Of a stretch of 64,000 nucleotides of DNA, positions 53,294 to 64,000 are shown one piece after another (within the stretch, counting starts at the first letter, position 1; each line of letters opens with the position of its first letter). The DNA is from Turbatrix aceti (lineage: Eukaryota > Nematoda > Chromadorea > Rhabditida > Panagrolaimidae), in assembly GCA_963969345.1 (NCBI GenBank), contig OZ017768.1, positions 10,890,193-10,954,192 on the forward strand, written 5' to 3'. The notes beneath the pieces were generated by a model. That model had not been told where the DNA came from, ran no database searches, and saw only the letters and a list, made by a program, of their open reading frames with translations. Made by a program: the position numbers and the translations under genes.

Positions 53294-55251
53294 ATGTCTA
53301 GATCTATGGGTTTTTCTAGACCCTCTGCTGCTAGCAGAAATGTTGATTCAACACAGTAAGTGCGGTTTCTAGCAAGATTTAGGGTTTATTATAAATTTTT
53401 TAGTAACGTATTACCTGAAAATCCGAACTCTTATGAACCACAACGTCCCCGTACTAATGGAAATAGAGCCAATCAACGAAGAAATTTTTCGGTTGAAGGC
53501 CCTCCTCCCACACCACGAAATCCATTAATGCGAGACCCTGATCTTCCAGCTGAACACACAGGTCCGGAATACAGACTAGATAAACGTCGCACGTTGCCCC
53601 CGCAAGGTTCGGCGTTTGCTTATCAACCCCGTAGCGTACCTGTACCCCAGCCGGATTCAGCAAGCAATATATTTTTTGATAATGCAGGGAACAAGCGTTC
53701 ACCCGCACCATCAACCAAAAATGCATCCAGCTTTTTTAATGTTGATGACACAGAAACCAACCGCGAGCAGCATGAACAAATGAAAAGGGAGAATTTAGCG
53801 ACATCAGAGCTAAGAGAGGGCTCTGACGTCGAAACCACCCCTTACGTCAATTTTGAACCACTATTGTATGCATTATTTTATCTTGGTGAAAGTTAGTACG
53901 ATATTTTTTTAGGTCATGGATCGACACTCGTCTGGATCATCGGTTAAGACATGTTATTCAAGACAGAAAGTATAAACCACCAACAAAAATCCAGCAAGTG
54001 GTTATACCCCTGATTATGAAAACAAACAGGCACATAAAGTGCCAAAGTGAAACTGGTACTGGAAAAACAGAAGCTTTTCTTCTACCGATTATTAATGAGA
54101 TCCTGGTCAGCAAAGTGGCTTCATGTAACTACTATCCCTACGCCTTGATCATCGAACCCTCAAGAGATGCAGTCGATCAAGTTTATTTTGAGGCTACGTC
54201 ACTCGGTGAACGCTTGGGAATAGCGACATTTAAGATTCACGGAGGAACGGTTTATCCAACAATGCCAAAGGGTTGTGACATTACTTGTGGAACACCGCAA
54301 ACAATTATAAATTTTTATCGACGCAACAAACTATTATTGCAACAACTGCGATACGTTGTTGTTGACGAAGTGGATAAACTTTTAGCCAGAAACAATCAAG
54401 AGAAAGACACATTTCTGGAACTCATAAAAATTACGGTAGGTTTAAGCATTTAAAAACCTTCAAAGGAAAATTACGTTGTTTAGGAGCAAATAAATCCTAG
54501 ATTTATTACGGTATCCGCGACCTTATCCGAATTAAAAATTCGAATTCTGCAAAATGCAATCGTGGCACGCTCTATTTCAATGTCAAATGAACTGGTAGAT
54601 TACAAAATTCTGGTAACAAAAAACTCGTATGCCGACAGATGTTCCCTGCTAGAACAATGTGTGAAAAAAATTCGTAATGAAGACAAGGATTCTAAAATTC
54701 TCATCCTGATGTCTAATCGAGATAATGTTGATGAAGTCTGCGCAAAGTTGACAATGAATGGCTTTCCTTCGATCCAGCTGCACGGAATGCAAGATAACGC
54801 CATGCGCACCGAAGCCATGGAAAATTTTCGGTGGGGCAGCAACAACATTCTGGTTGCAACCCCCGTGGTAGGTCGAACCAGTGACATCATTGGCCTAAAC
54901 TACGTTATCAATTTTGATATCCGCAAACGTATGTCAAAATCAGATTTCATTCAATACGGCGGTCGAACGGGACGCTTCCAGCGAGGCGCTTATATCACAT
55001 TTTACTCACCAGTAGATACCCCTCTTGGAAGAATGATCCAGCAGGTAATTTCTGAAGCTGGTCAGAATCCACCAGAATTTCTGAAGGATCGAATATTACA
55101 TATTAATTCCTTGGAACACACCAAAAGCGAACTAAACCGTCCTTGGACTTATGAAAAAGTCCAGAATGCACGACGACAACCAAAAGACGACCACAGAGCT
55201 GGACCCTCAAACGCTAACGACAACGAATACTATAACGAATTTGATGTATGA
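53294..55251 (+). CDS. Divergent DEAD-box helicase, Vasa/PL10-like, with DEVD box
   Basis: Four exons, join(53294..53355, 53404..53865, 53913..54435, 54484..55251), encode 604 residues. The N-terminal 170 residues are polar and low in complexity (NQRRNFSVEGPPPTPRNP). The core follows: KYKPPTKIQQVVIPLI (Q motif), CQSETGTGKTEAFLLPI (Walker A), IEPSRDAVDQ (motif Ia), CGTPQT (TPxR changed), VVDEVD instead of DEAD, VSAT, and QYGGRTGRFQRG in place of H-R-x-G-R-x-G-R. The layout resembles Vasa/PL10 helicases, which act in germline and translation control. The changed motifs II and VI suggest altered ATP use. It ends 86 bp from the convergent Argonaute gene. Codon and intron structure look like a normal expressed gene, not a pseudogene. 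Confidence 0.83.
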
Positions 55252-55316
55252 AACTGATATAACACGATAATTACAGTTTTTTAACCATTATATTATTGTT
55301 TATATAAATTACATAC

Positions 55317-55322
55317 AATAAA
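55317..55322 (+). terminator. Poly(A) signal of the divergent DEAD-box gene
   Basis: AATAAA 65 bases after the stop codon, within the 86-bp gap to the convergent Argonaute stop. The two transcripts probably overlap at their 3' ends. Confidence 0.5.
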
Positions 55323-55337
55323 AATTATATCAATAAA

Positions 55338-57962
55338 TTATATAAACCAGTTGATACCATTGCAAAACAGACTATTCAGCCTGTTCACAGCATCGGAGCA
55401 TCCGTCTAGGAGCCCGTTGTCAGACGCTAACTTTGCAAGTTTGTTTCCCTTTTCCTGAAGTCGTTGAACAGTCCGCAGCACTGCCGGCCATCCATCGCCA
55501 GCTCCTTGAAGGCACTGTGCTAGGATGAACTCTCTTACAGCTTCGCCGTCGACGCCGATGGAATCATGAGTGACCTCCACGCGAAGTGGTCGGTGACTTG
55601 GTTTCCCTGTGGAAATCAGGATGCTTTTAGTGCCGTCGCTACCTGAAAACCAAGATCCCGGTTTTAGCTCAAAATCCGTGATGGTGCCGTGATTCTGTGA
55701 GAGCGATAGTAGCAGGATTCCAGCTAGTTTTGTGGGCAGAAGGGCTTCGCGAAGCAAGTTGAGATTCTGCTCAGAGTGGTACAGCCGAATATCAGGCCGG
55801 CAGGTGTCACAAATCGTAAACGCGACGATGGAAAGAGCTGGGTGCTTACGGTAGTCGATGGCACTGGAGAGGAATCGAAGACAGTCAATCAAAACAGACT
55901 GGTCATTCTGTTTGGATCCAAAGACGAAACGACCCGTAAAAACGTGAGGATTGGAACTGCAACTTTTTTTATAACAATTAAATTATATAAATAATTTTTA
56001 CCTAATATTAGCAGCAAAAGCAGCCGTCCAGCCATTGATGCATGCATCTGACGTAACGACATGCCACCCGACCACCAGCACGTTTTCACGACTTAAGTCG
56101 AGCTCCATCGGGCCTACGGGAACCCGTGAAAGAAGTCCTAGTTTTTCACAAATTATTTTGGAGAGTGCCTTGAGCGTCGAACGGTGCCCGGCAGCCAAGG
56201 AGAGAGATACTGAGGGACTGACGTAGTGAGTAGCAACGCCGTGGCCGACGCCTTCAGCAAGTAAAATACAATTCTTGACATTTGGAATGTCTTGGGGGGA
56301 TAAGTCTACGAAAACTACTAATTGAGCCGGGTTTCGACGTGAGGTTATTTCAACGTGAAGAACCTTAAAAAAATTACAGTGATTAGTCCTGTTAGGGTTG
56401 TGCGCATCTCTTTTCCTTGCATCAAAACCTTGATAACACATATTATTTCATGCGAGACCTTGTTCTTCCAGCTGAACACACAGGTCAGAAATACAGACGC
56501 GAAACTCCGCAAGAAAAAAACTCACTTCGTCATTGACTGCCACGCACACGCTGCAGCTCACGCAGGGCGGCAGGTAGGGATCCAAAAATGCATTGATCCG
56601 CTTCACAACATCGATTAGCTGGCTTTGACTCACCACAAATTCGACAACAACGTTCGCCGCTTCGCTCGATTGTTCTTTGTGCGGGAAAAAAAAAGTGTCA
56701 ATTCTTTTCGTTGGCATCGAGCGCATCACAAGCGGACACACCTATGAAGGGAGGAGGTTGTCTTAGTTAGGACTAGATAGAAATACTTACAGGCGACCAT
56801 GCTGTTGATCGTAAAAACCCAATGTTATGCAACTCGCCGGCCATGGCTTTAATGAGTTTTGTGAGATTTTCTATATTCAAAGGTTGTTTTTTGTTCAACG
56901 AGTAACTCAAAAAAGGGGGTGGCTTTTGGTTGGCCATAAGCATGAGGTGACGCGAGGATATGATGTATCGTCGTCGGTGCTCGGGATTTGTGGATACCGT
57001 GGTCCATTTTCTGAAACAAGAAACACATTGGTTTTGTCAATTATGTAAATATTGATACCTATGTTTTCAATTTTGTTCAAAAAATACTTACAAATCCCTG
57101 GAAACATTTTCTATTATATAAATTTTTGTCGGGTCATCGATTGAAAACACACGTAATCCAACAACAGATTTTCTGAATCCGAAATTCTGGACCGCATCAA
57201 AAACTATGTTTTCGGATACTCTCGCTTCTCGGTCAAACCACATTGTAACCAATCCACCAGTCGTGAAAGCCAGTCGTAGAAAGGTTACGGTAGTCATACC
57301 GGATGAATGGACTCGTTCTTTCGTGACGAGACTCACAGGATCGTCGTACATGATTTTTTTAAGATGCCTACAAAATGTTTTTACCGAACAAGAAATAAGA
57401 GTTTGCTTTACATATTGTGTCCTAGAACAAAAGTCAGAAGCTTGGTGACGTCATCGATGCATGCCTGCATCGGCAGAGCTGAAAGACCATCGTAGCGGAG
57501 GGTGCACTTGATACCGGGACTTTTAAAGTTTTGTCCAAGTTCATCAGAAGTTAAAATTCCAACTTTTGTGCGGTCACGTTGATCTCGGTTCTTTTGAAAA
57601 ATTTTCTGGGGCTCGGTGAGCGAAGGACAAGAAGCTGGCATGAAGCCTTCGAGTGCCAGAAAATGTACCGTAATAGGTTTGGGTACAATATACAAGTCAG
57701 ATACAGTTTCCTTTTTCGTGCCAAAACAAAATGGGTTTTCGAAGAACACAATACGGTTTCCCGGATACAGGTAAGGTCCCGTAATCTGGGCTCTATCATT
57801 TAACAGCCGACAGACCAAATCCTTGACCAGGTAATCTGAAGTCGACCCGAATGATCGATTCTCCTGGGTCAGTGGAGCGACTCGGAGCACGCCGTGGCTA
57901 ACGAGCAGCAGCCCCGCAAGCGGTGAGACCTCGAATCGATTGACGTGGCCACCTTGCATCAT
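55338..57962 (-). CDS. Argonaute, WAGO-like, with altered slicer site
   Basis: Argonautes bind small RNAs and silence targets. Six exons, complement(55338..55956, 56002..56363, 56526..56741, 56791..57010, 57092..57367, 57412..57962), encode 747 residues. The N-terminal half (HVNRFEVSPLAGLL, ... GIKCTLRYDGLSAL) fits the N and linker regions; a PAZ-like stretch lies near 230-275 (VVGLRVFSIDDP). MID is around 425-500 (AQLVVFVDLSPQDIPNVKNC, LSKIICEKLGLLSRVPV). PIWI follows: NVLVVGWHVVTSDACINGWTAAF, IVAFTICDTC, and STGKPSHRPLRVEV. The first catalytic Asp is a His (H522); D592 and H663 align with the later Asp and His. Slicing is therefore unlikely, as in nematode WAGOs. A short upstream ATG frame (about 57981) overlaps the start. 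Fourth-exon sequence is copied in the inverted repeats at 49.4 and 52.5 kb. Confidence 0.82.
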
Positions 57963-59428
57963 TTTGAAGCCTCATGCATTGCTGAAAAATGGACAGCGAA
58001 ATCATGAAATTCCCAAGTTGTCATTGACAAGCATACGGACGAAGGTAATAAAATCCGCTTCAGGACAATTCGCGGAGGGGGGGCTATTATGATGTTGTCC
58101 CATTAAATTCCGAAAAACGGACCCCATTTTGAGGTCTACATGCACTCCCTGGAGTAAAGAGAGAGTTGTTTTTTGCAGTTTGAAAGTCACAAAATACGCA
58201 CTTACAAAACCTTCCTGAAGTTACTTGGTGGCCAATCTTTAGAAAAAACAGTCATTACCACACCCATGCTCAGATGCTTATTGTTCGTTTGAACCATAAA
58301 ACCGTTATGCTTTTCAAGCAAAAAAGTCCTACGAAAATTAATTATTTATAAAATATCTGTAAATTAAAATAAAATAAGGGGTACTTAAAAAAATCAACTG
58401 ATTTTGAAATTTTCTAATAATAACTCCTCATTTCATTATTTTCAATAAATGTTTCGGTATTTGTACATTGTCAGATCGATCGGTCTGCAAATTCTGTTTT
58501 GCAAAACTTCATAAAGATTGGCATTCAAGAAGCTTCGGAAAGTTCTTTTTTTTAAATTTTTTTTTGTAAAAAAATGTTTGTATTAATATGTACAGTAATC
58601 TGATTTTACTGTTTTTCAAACTATGATTTACAAAAATTGGAGCAGTTATACAACTCAGTTTTTATCAAAAAACAAAAGAATCAACTGACTTTTTGAGTTC
58701 TTGGAAAACAATTTAGTAATTAGTCATCACACATCCGGTCAAATCAGGTACCCTTGCACATTCATCCATTCACATCAGACAATTCCAGCTAAATCATCGT
58801 GTCTAATGCAAAAAGTCACGTCTTCTCCGTTGCATTTATTTTTAAATCTTATTCAAAAAATTTAAAACAGTCTTTCCAACAACACAATGCCCGCCCAAAA
58901 AAAGCGCATACATAAACGGCGTTCATTGTCAGAATCAAATAAAAAATCAAGACACACAAATCGGGCAAAACCCTCCCGAAAACGGAACGGAAAAAGAACG
59001 TAAAGATGTGTCGTCTTGAATGCTGCCTAGCCTCCTCATGCGGCGGCTGCAGTCAATCACAATCGTCGCAATTGTTAAGCACAGGACGTAACCCGGCTTC
59101 TTTCCACTAGCCACACCTCTTCTACAGAATTGGGCTTGCTTGTAATGTTTTTGTGTTCCTCAAATTGGAAGGGAAGGCATAACCGCACGAAAAAAAAGGG
59201 TCCGTTCAAAAAAAAGACTGCCGGCACTCCTCATCGCCCGCCCAATGCTTTTTGTCCTCTCCGGTGGTGGTCTTGCCGCCGACGCCTTCGTGCCTGGTCT
59301 TTATTACATTGTCGGGGGGTACAAGGAGCCAACAAAATTGCACCCACACCCAAAACCCCGTGCGTACAAATTTATTACAAAAAAATGGAAAGCCAGAAAT
59401 TGCAAAAAAAGAAAGAAATTGTTGCTCA
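57963..59428. other. Intergenic DNA between Argonaute and macro/FLYWCH gene
   Basis: AT-rich left two-thirds; GC-richer near 59030-59330. No coding exon recognised. A TTTTTCAG (minus strand) ends about 25 bases before the Argonaute ATG. The right end holds the 3' UTR of the macro/FLYWCH gene. Confidence 0.5.
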
Positions 59429-61703
59429 TCAGTCGGTAACTGAAATGTTACGATCCTCATCTGGAGCTGTTGTTCTTGTTTCTCTCGATGAAGGTCCAGG
59501 TCCAGGATCCACGTACTCGACAGCTTCCTCGGCGTCACCTGGTTCGATGTAGTCATCGTAGCCGACATCCAAGTCCCCTTCGACGCCTGCTTCTTCTTGG
59601 CTCGCATTATCCGCTGCAGCAGCAGAGGCGGCCGCGGATTTCTTTCTCCGGGTTACGGTAGCCCAATCTGGGAAATCCGGAACTTCGACCATCTTTGAAT
59701 CACCCATCGTTGACGTGATTCGGTAGAGCGCCTAAAGCATACCATAATTTGGGGTTTGATGAAAGAAAAAAGTTTTTCGTGGCATTGCCATGGTGTCCCG
59801 TGATGTGATTTTTTTAACATACACGTGCCATAAAGCACGAGGCTGACAGACAGCTTCCCTCCAAAATGAACATAGGCTTGGCTAAATTGGTCGTTAGGCA
59901 AAAAGAAATCCGTTGGCATGTTGTATCTTTCTCTTGGCGTGGTCTTGCGTGTGTAGCCGCTACCGGCCCTCCAAGCCGTGGGCCGTCAAAAAAATAAATA
60001 ATTGCATATTTGGGTGAAAGTGAAAAATGTATCTAACGAATAAGAAAAAAGGATACAGGAAGAAACAATGTATGGCACAAAAGAAGAAATTACAATGCAA
60101 AAAAAATTCTAACGGGGATTTCTGGGGCAAATTATAAATATTTATAGCCTCATGGTGCAAAAAAAGGTTATTTGGAACAAATTAGGAAAAAATAATATAA
60201 AAAATTACAACAAATTCTAGTCTTTGAATTTTAAACCCTACAAAAAAGTGTAAAAAACTCACATTTTGATAAGCCTCAAACGGTTGCAGCAGCCCATCCT
60301 TGACTGTCTTCCTCGACGACCGATCGATCTGCTGAACGAGCAACTGCTCTTCCGTCCACGGCTCGCAATCGGGGTGGTGCGTCGGTGGTTCCTCGTTGAT
60401 GATCTCGCCATTGCTGATGATGATCCGAGCCCGCACCTTGGAAGAGTCCTTCTTCGCGAGGGTGTCGCATCTCGAGCACCGGAAGTACAGCTTGTGACCG
60501 TCCCGAGACCGATTTGTCAGCCTGTACTGCCTCTTCTTCCCGGTTTCGTCCTTGAGATTGAGTATCGAGGGTTCAAGCTTCGCGGAGAGCATCAGGTACA
60601 TGCCGTTGGAGCGCATGAGTTCGAGGTCATCGCGTGGGATGGGATCGTGCTCCTGGCCCCCGGCATTCTTTCGCCGCTTTCTCGTCTTTCGTGCGGGAGT
60701 CTCCTCGGGGTCAAAGTCTTCCTGGGAGTCGTCGTCGGGCTTCAGCTTGCGTTTGCGACCTCTCGTCCGCTTGGCTGGCGTGGGAGACGAGGGTTCGGGG
60801 GCCTCGATGCCGATTGCCATGTCCGCCGAGGTCGAGCAGTAGTACGTGTACTCTTCTTCTGAGCAAATCAGCTTGATTGATTCAATCTGAAAACAAAAGG
60901 CATTTTTTGAAAATTAATCGTTGCCCAAAAAAACTCACGCTATCGAAATAAAAAGATTCCATGGGATAATCCTGCAGCAATCTGAGCATGAACTGTGCCG
61001 TCCATGCTGGCTCGGCATAATTGACAGATGCGCCTACGACTATGGATGAGTAGCCTTGCTCGATGGCAAGGTCAAATGCGTTCTTGAAAACGTTGTAGAA
61101 TCGAATGGAATCGATGTTCTCGTAGGATGCGATGATGTTGTCGGGTACGATGATGTGAAGAATCGCTGAAATAAGAAAAACGATATCGTAATAGTCGAAG
61201 AAATAAAAGCCGTGGAAAAGTTTTACGACACACCAAAGTAAATGAAGGCTCAAAAAGTAAAATAAAATTCTGTAACGATATTATGGTAGATCGATTTATC
61301 AAATATTATGCACCGACGCTATAAAAAATCGTATTTTGAACGCACATATACCAAATATGAGCAAGGAAAACAGAACTCATGCTTGAATTTTGATTTTCCT
61401 CCCCCTAATGTTTACAAAAAATTCTCCAACGCCCTTGTTCCAGTGAAAACCACATTTACCAGCAAAAAACAAACCTTTGAAGTTTGTTAACTGAAAAGCC
61501 GGCGTCACCCTGGCAGAACCGATCATGAGGGTTCGGTACTTGGCGACAGCCTGCTTGAGCTCAGGACCGGCCTTCTCGTGTATCTCATCAAACCAGCCGA
61601 AGCCAGATTCCATGCCATAGGACGAAAAACATACAACTACGTCTCCGGAACTCTCTTCCAAGTTTCCAATCATGAAATGCGACTTGGTAGGATTAGTCGC
61701 CAT
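59429..61703 (-). CDS. Macro-domain plus FLYWCH-like zinc-finger fusion protein
   Basis: Four exons, complement(59429..59731, 60263..60886, 60939..61165, 61475..61703), encode 460 residues. Residues about 12-140 resemble a macro domain: GDVVVCF, HEKAGPELKQAVAK, GSARVTPAFQL, AILHIIVPDN, then a helix and SSIVVGASVNYAEPA. The usual N-A-A-N and G-G-G-V loops are changed, so ADP-ribose binding is doubtful. Next come a basic AT-hook-like stretch (KRTRGRKRKLK, 191-201) and a FLYWCH/MULE-type zinc module: QYRLTNRSRDGHKLYFRCSRC (C289, C292), then RARIIISNG and THHPDC (H322, H323, C326). The last exon is Ala/Glu/Asp-rich. I know of no established family with this domain order. The role is probably nuclear and chromatin- or DNA-linked. 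Intron 3 (531 bp) holds no recognisable gene. Confidence 0.78.
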
Positions 61704-62236
61704 GATTGATAAACCTGAAAAACGATAACTTTCAAATCATTGGCAAAGCGCGGAGAATCAAAACGCCAGAGAAAATAAAAAGGTGAATTCTCAATTGCAC
61801 AGAAAACATGGCAAAACGCGTCCATCCACTGAAAAGCGCGAGTCAAAAATTTTCGTTGTAAAAAACCAAAGTGCGCTGGTCGTCGATCATTTGGCTGAAA
61901 ATCTGGGAAATTGGTGTAGAATAGCTTTTTGCTAGCTGTTTTTTTCTCTATTTTCTTTGGCATTTTTATTTTAAATTAGACAAGGAAAAACAAAATAATG
62001 CAGTTTTATAAAAGTTTTATGCAACAAAAACACAAAATTTTCCATTCAAGAGCGCCGCTTTCGTGCCGAGAATCATGTTTTCAAGTTGTGCAGCTTTTGT
62101 CACCGCAGTGTCTCTAGCAAGCTGCTCGTCCGTCTTGCATCCATCGATACCAACACGATCTCAATCTGTGACCTCTGTGAGGCTTTGCAGCGTTGCCCTG
62201 GCCAGTCCACTACCTCCAGTCTCTTTCGACGCCCGA
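61704..62236. promoter_or_regulatory. Divergent promoter region
   Basis: This 533-bp gap separates the minus-strand macro/FLYWCH gene from RYBP/YAF2 on the plus strand. The frame upstream of the RYBP start is open back to 62063 and has an ATG at 62075. That would add a Ser/Leu-rich N-terminus not found in the family, so I treat it as 5' UTR. Confidence 0.5.
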
Positions 62237-63860
62237 ATGTCAAAGAAGTCGAGAAAGTCGAATGGGGAATCAAAAAAGCCAAAGCGGGAGTCTTCGGATG
62301 ACTCAGAGCCAGAAGCCGACGATACCGATCCGACTGCGACGTGGGATTGTTCAGCGTGTACTTTTAAGAATCGTTTTGAGGCTTTTAAATGCGAAATTTG
62401 TGATACGAGGTGGGTTTTTATTCGCCTTGTTGTTTTTGTCCTTTGTCAAATCCAAGTCAGGCAACGTAACATGGGATTTATTTTTTTTCAGGAAAGGCAC
62501 GTCAACGAGAAAGCCAAGAATCAATCAAAACGTTGTCCAACAACAAGTCCTGGCACAGAGCCTTGCGCAGACACATGATAAGGCTTCTAGGTGAGCGTGA
62601 ACACCAAGAAAGAAATGTTTTTTTGGAAAAAAAACCACTTTCTGGCAACATTAATTTTCGCAAATGTTTTATTATTTTGTGTTACTTGGGGTGGATAACG
62701 CTCTAAAATGCTTATTATGTTACTTCATCGTGCGACGAATAACGTTTTTTGGTCGCTATTTTGTTACTTTATGTACGCCGAGTAACATTCAAAAGTCACT
62801 ATTATGTTACTTCAGGCGCACTGAATAACATTGATTTGGCGTTTTTTTGTTACTTCAGGTTGAATTAAAATTCAATTGTTTCTATAGATAACGATATATC
62901 GTCTGTTATATAGAACACATCATTTTTGATGGCGTAAAATTTATTACTAATCTTACAACGAATATTTTTTTTATAATGTAGCCTATTTTTTACACGTAAC
63001 GTTTACGTTCGTTTTTGTGTTAATCTTCTTTGACAGTAACTCGACTTTTGTTTTACGTCACTGTAGCATTGTCGAATTCTCTCGAATCGTTTTCTCATTT
63101 TCCCGTGTTTAGCGAACTTTCTGGAAGTAATGTTTATATAAAAACAAATTGTATTATTTTGTCGTCAAGCGTACATTTTTGTTCATTTTTACTTTATATA
63201 ATGCCGAATTCACGTACTCAATTATTTTCCAGAAAATCCAAGCTCCGCGCCCACTCCCCCGACCATCGTTCGACGTCTCCGTCGTGTTCCACGACCTCTG
63301 TTTCCAAACGCGAATCCTCCGTCCTGTCGAAGCGTGACTCATCAACGGAGGCGGAATCTCCGGCCTCGGTTAGCCATGATCCCTCCCTCATCCCTCGCTA
63401 CCGCTTTTCCGACGCCTTCGTCGATATGTCCTCTCCCACCGTCGTCGAGGTCTCCGACTCCGAAGACGAGGACTCAAAAATCAAAATTTACGTTTTCAAA
63501 TCCCGAAACGAAGACGAGGCGATAGCAGCGTTCGAATCCGGACTGGCCTACGAAAAGATGCGGGAAGACAAAATCAACGCTGCTCGTGCCGAGCACGAGG
63601 CCTTCAAGGCGCGGCATGAAAAACATCGAGAACAGCAGAGACGGGACAAGACTGAGCGCAGCAGGCTACGAAAAGAACTCCGCGATGCCCTCAGGCTACA
63701 GCACAAGTCAGAACGTTCCTCGGCTCCTGGACCCTCGCATAAAAGAAAAACCGGACCAAAGACCAAGACCCCTGCACGAAACGGCCGTCCACCTGGCAGT
63801 CGGAAAAATAATCAGAATCCAAAACACAGATCCAATGGTACAGAGAGAAAAAAACACTGA
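62237..63860 (+). CDS. RYBP: RYBP/YAF2 homologue (Polycomb PRC1 subunit)
   Basis: RYBP/YAF2 joins RING1 in variant PRC1 complexes that ubiquitinate H2A and spread the mark. Three exons, join(62237..62409, 62492..62590, 63233..63860), encode 299 residues. The start MSKKSRKSNG leads to an acidic patch, then the RanBP2-type zinc finger WDCSACTFKNRFEAFKCEIC (C38, C41, C52, C55), followed by DTRKGTSTRKPR, the family's signature. QQQVLAQSLAQ matches the next helix. The C-terminal exon has PRYRFSDAF and KIKIYVFKS, comparable to the RING1-binding strand region of RYBP. A long charged tail (RAEHEAFKARHEKHREQQRR) and basic end are extensions. ATG 62237 matches the family start. Intron 2 (642 bp) contains a GTTACTT minisatellite. 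Poly(A) signal at 63920-63925. Confidence 0.9.
62683..62870. repeat. GTTACTT minisatellite in RYBP intron
   Basis: About four imperfect units of roughly 50-60 bp, each with TTATGTTACTT or TTTTGTTACTT, then a GC-richer stretch ending in GAATAAC or GAGTAAC. No coding meaning. Confidence 0.65.
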
Positions 63861-64000
63861 TGATTCGCTCCAATTTGCCTGAAGGTTTGGTTTGCGTTTT
63901 TTCCTTCGGAAAGGGATACAATAAATTGTGTCTTGAAGCGATCGAATAATTTTTCGGGGGGTTCTGAACATGGCTACGTCGCGTATGAGACACGAAGAGG
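63861..64000. other. Right-edge DNA downstream of RYBP
   Basis: Contains AATAAA at 63920-63925, 60 bases after the RYBP stop, taken as its poly(A) signal. Nothing else can be assigned before the window ends. Confidence 0.5.

Noticed and set aside
60266..60862. 198-codon plus-strand frame over the macro/FLYWCH gene
   Set aside because: It is the antisense of a GC-rich exon whose minus-strand reading has zinc-finger and basic motifs and correct splice sites.

Overview
The window is metazoan nuclear DNA, AT-rich outside exons, with compact multi-exon genes. Most introns are about 45-200 bp, start with GT and end in TTTTTAG or TTTTCAG. A nematode is the best guess. The reasons are a serpentine chemoreceptor-like 7TM gene, a receptor guanylyl cyclase, a catalytically altered WAGO-like Argonaute, two GW182/AIN-like genes, and splice acceptors a few bases upstream of several start codons. 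The genus cannot be named from sequence alone. All exon coordinates were built by hand from splice signals and reading frame; every proposed CDS sums to a whole number of codons.

Layout. 0.5-2.0 kb: CDK7 (-). 3.2-6.5 kb: a GW182-like gene (-). 6.5-14.7 kb: gene-poor DNA with a GTTCCCC palindromic repeat block and a hAT-type MITE. 14.7-16.1 kb: a second, shorter GW182-like gene (-), divergent from DDX56 (+, 16.6-18.7 kb). 18.8-21.1 kb: two tandem zinc-finger paralogues (-) with a second hAT-type MITE between them. 23.6-24.2 kb: profilin (+). 25.0-26.4 kb: LHFPL-type tetraspan protein (-). 26.4-32 kb: gene-poor, with a non-LTR retrotransposon tail. 32.0-34.6 kb: a host gene built from a retroelement-type integrase (+). 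35.7-40.3 kb: receptor guanylyl cyclase (+). 45.8-49.1 kb: furin-type matrix metalloproteinase (+) with a 1.4 kb foldback in one intron. 49.25-52.70 kb: two 699-bp inverted repeats, each carrying a tRNA-Gly(GCC) and a fragment of an Argonaute exon, around a 7TM receptor gene. 53.3-55.3 kb: divergent DEAD-box helicase (+). 55.3-58.0 kb: the Argonaute (-). 59.4-61.7 kb: a macro-domain plus FLYWCH-like fusion (-). 62.2-63.9 kb: RYBP/YAF2 (+).

Themes. Several genes belong to gene silencing: two GW182-like scaffolds, an Argonaute, a Vasa/PL10-like helicase, RYBP of Polycomb PRC1, and CDK7 in transcription. Many features show mobile-DNA activity: a domesticated integrase that has lost catalytic residues, three short elements with 8-bp target duplications and hAT-like ends, retrotransposon tails, two large inverted repeats, and transposase-type zinc fingers joined to other domains. 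The most unusual locus is 49.25-58.0 kb, where inverted repeats, tRNA genes, the Argonaute and the DEAD-box gene share stretches of sequence.
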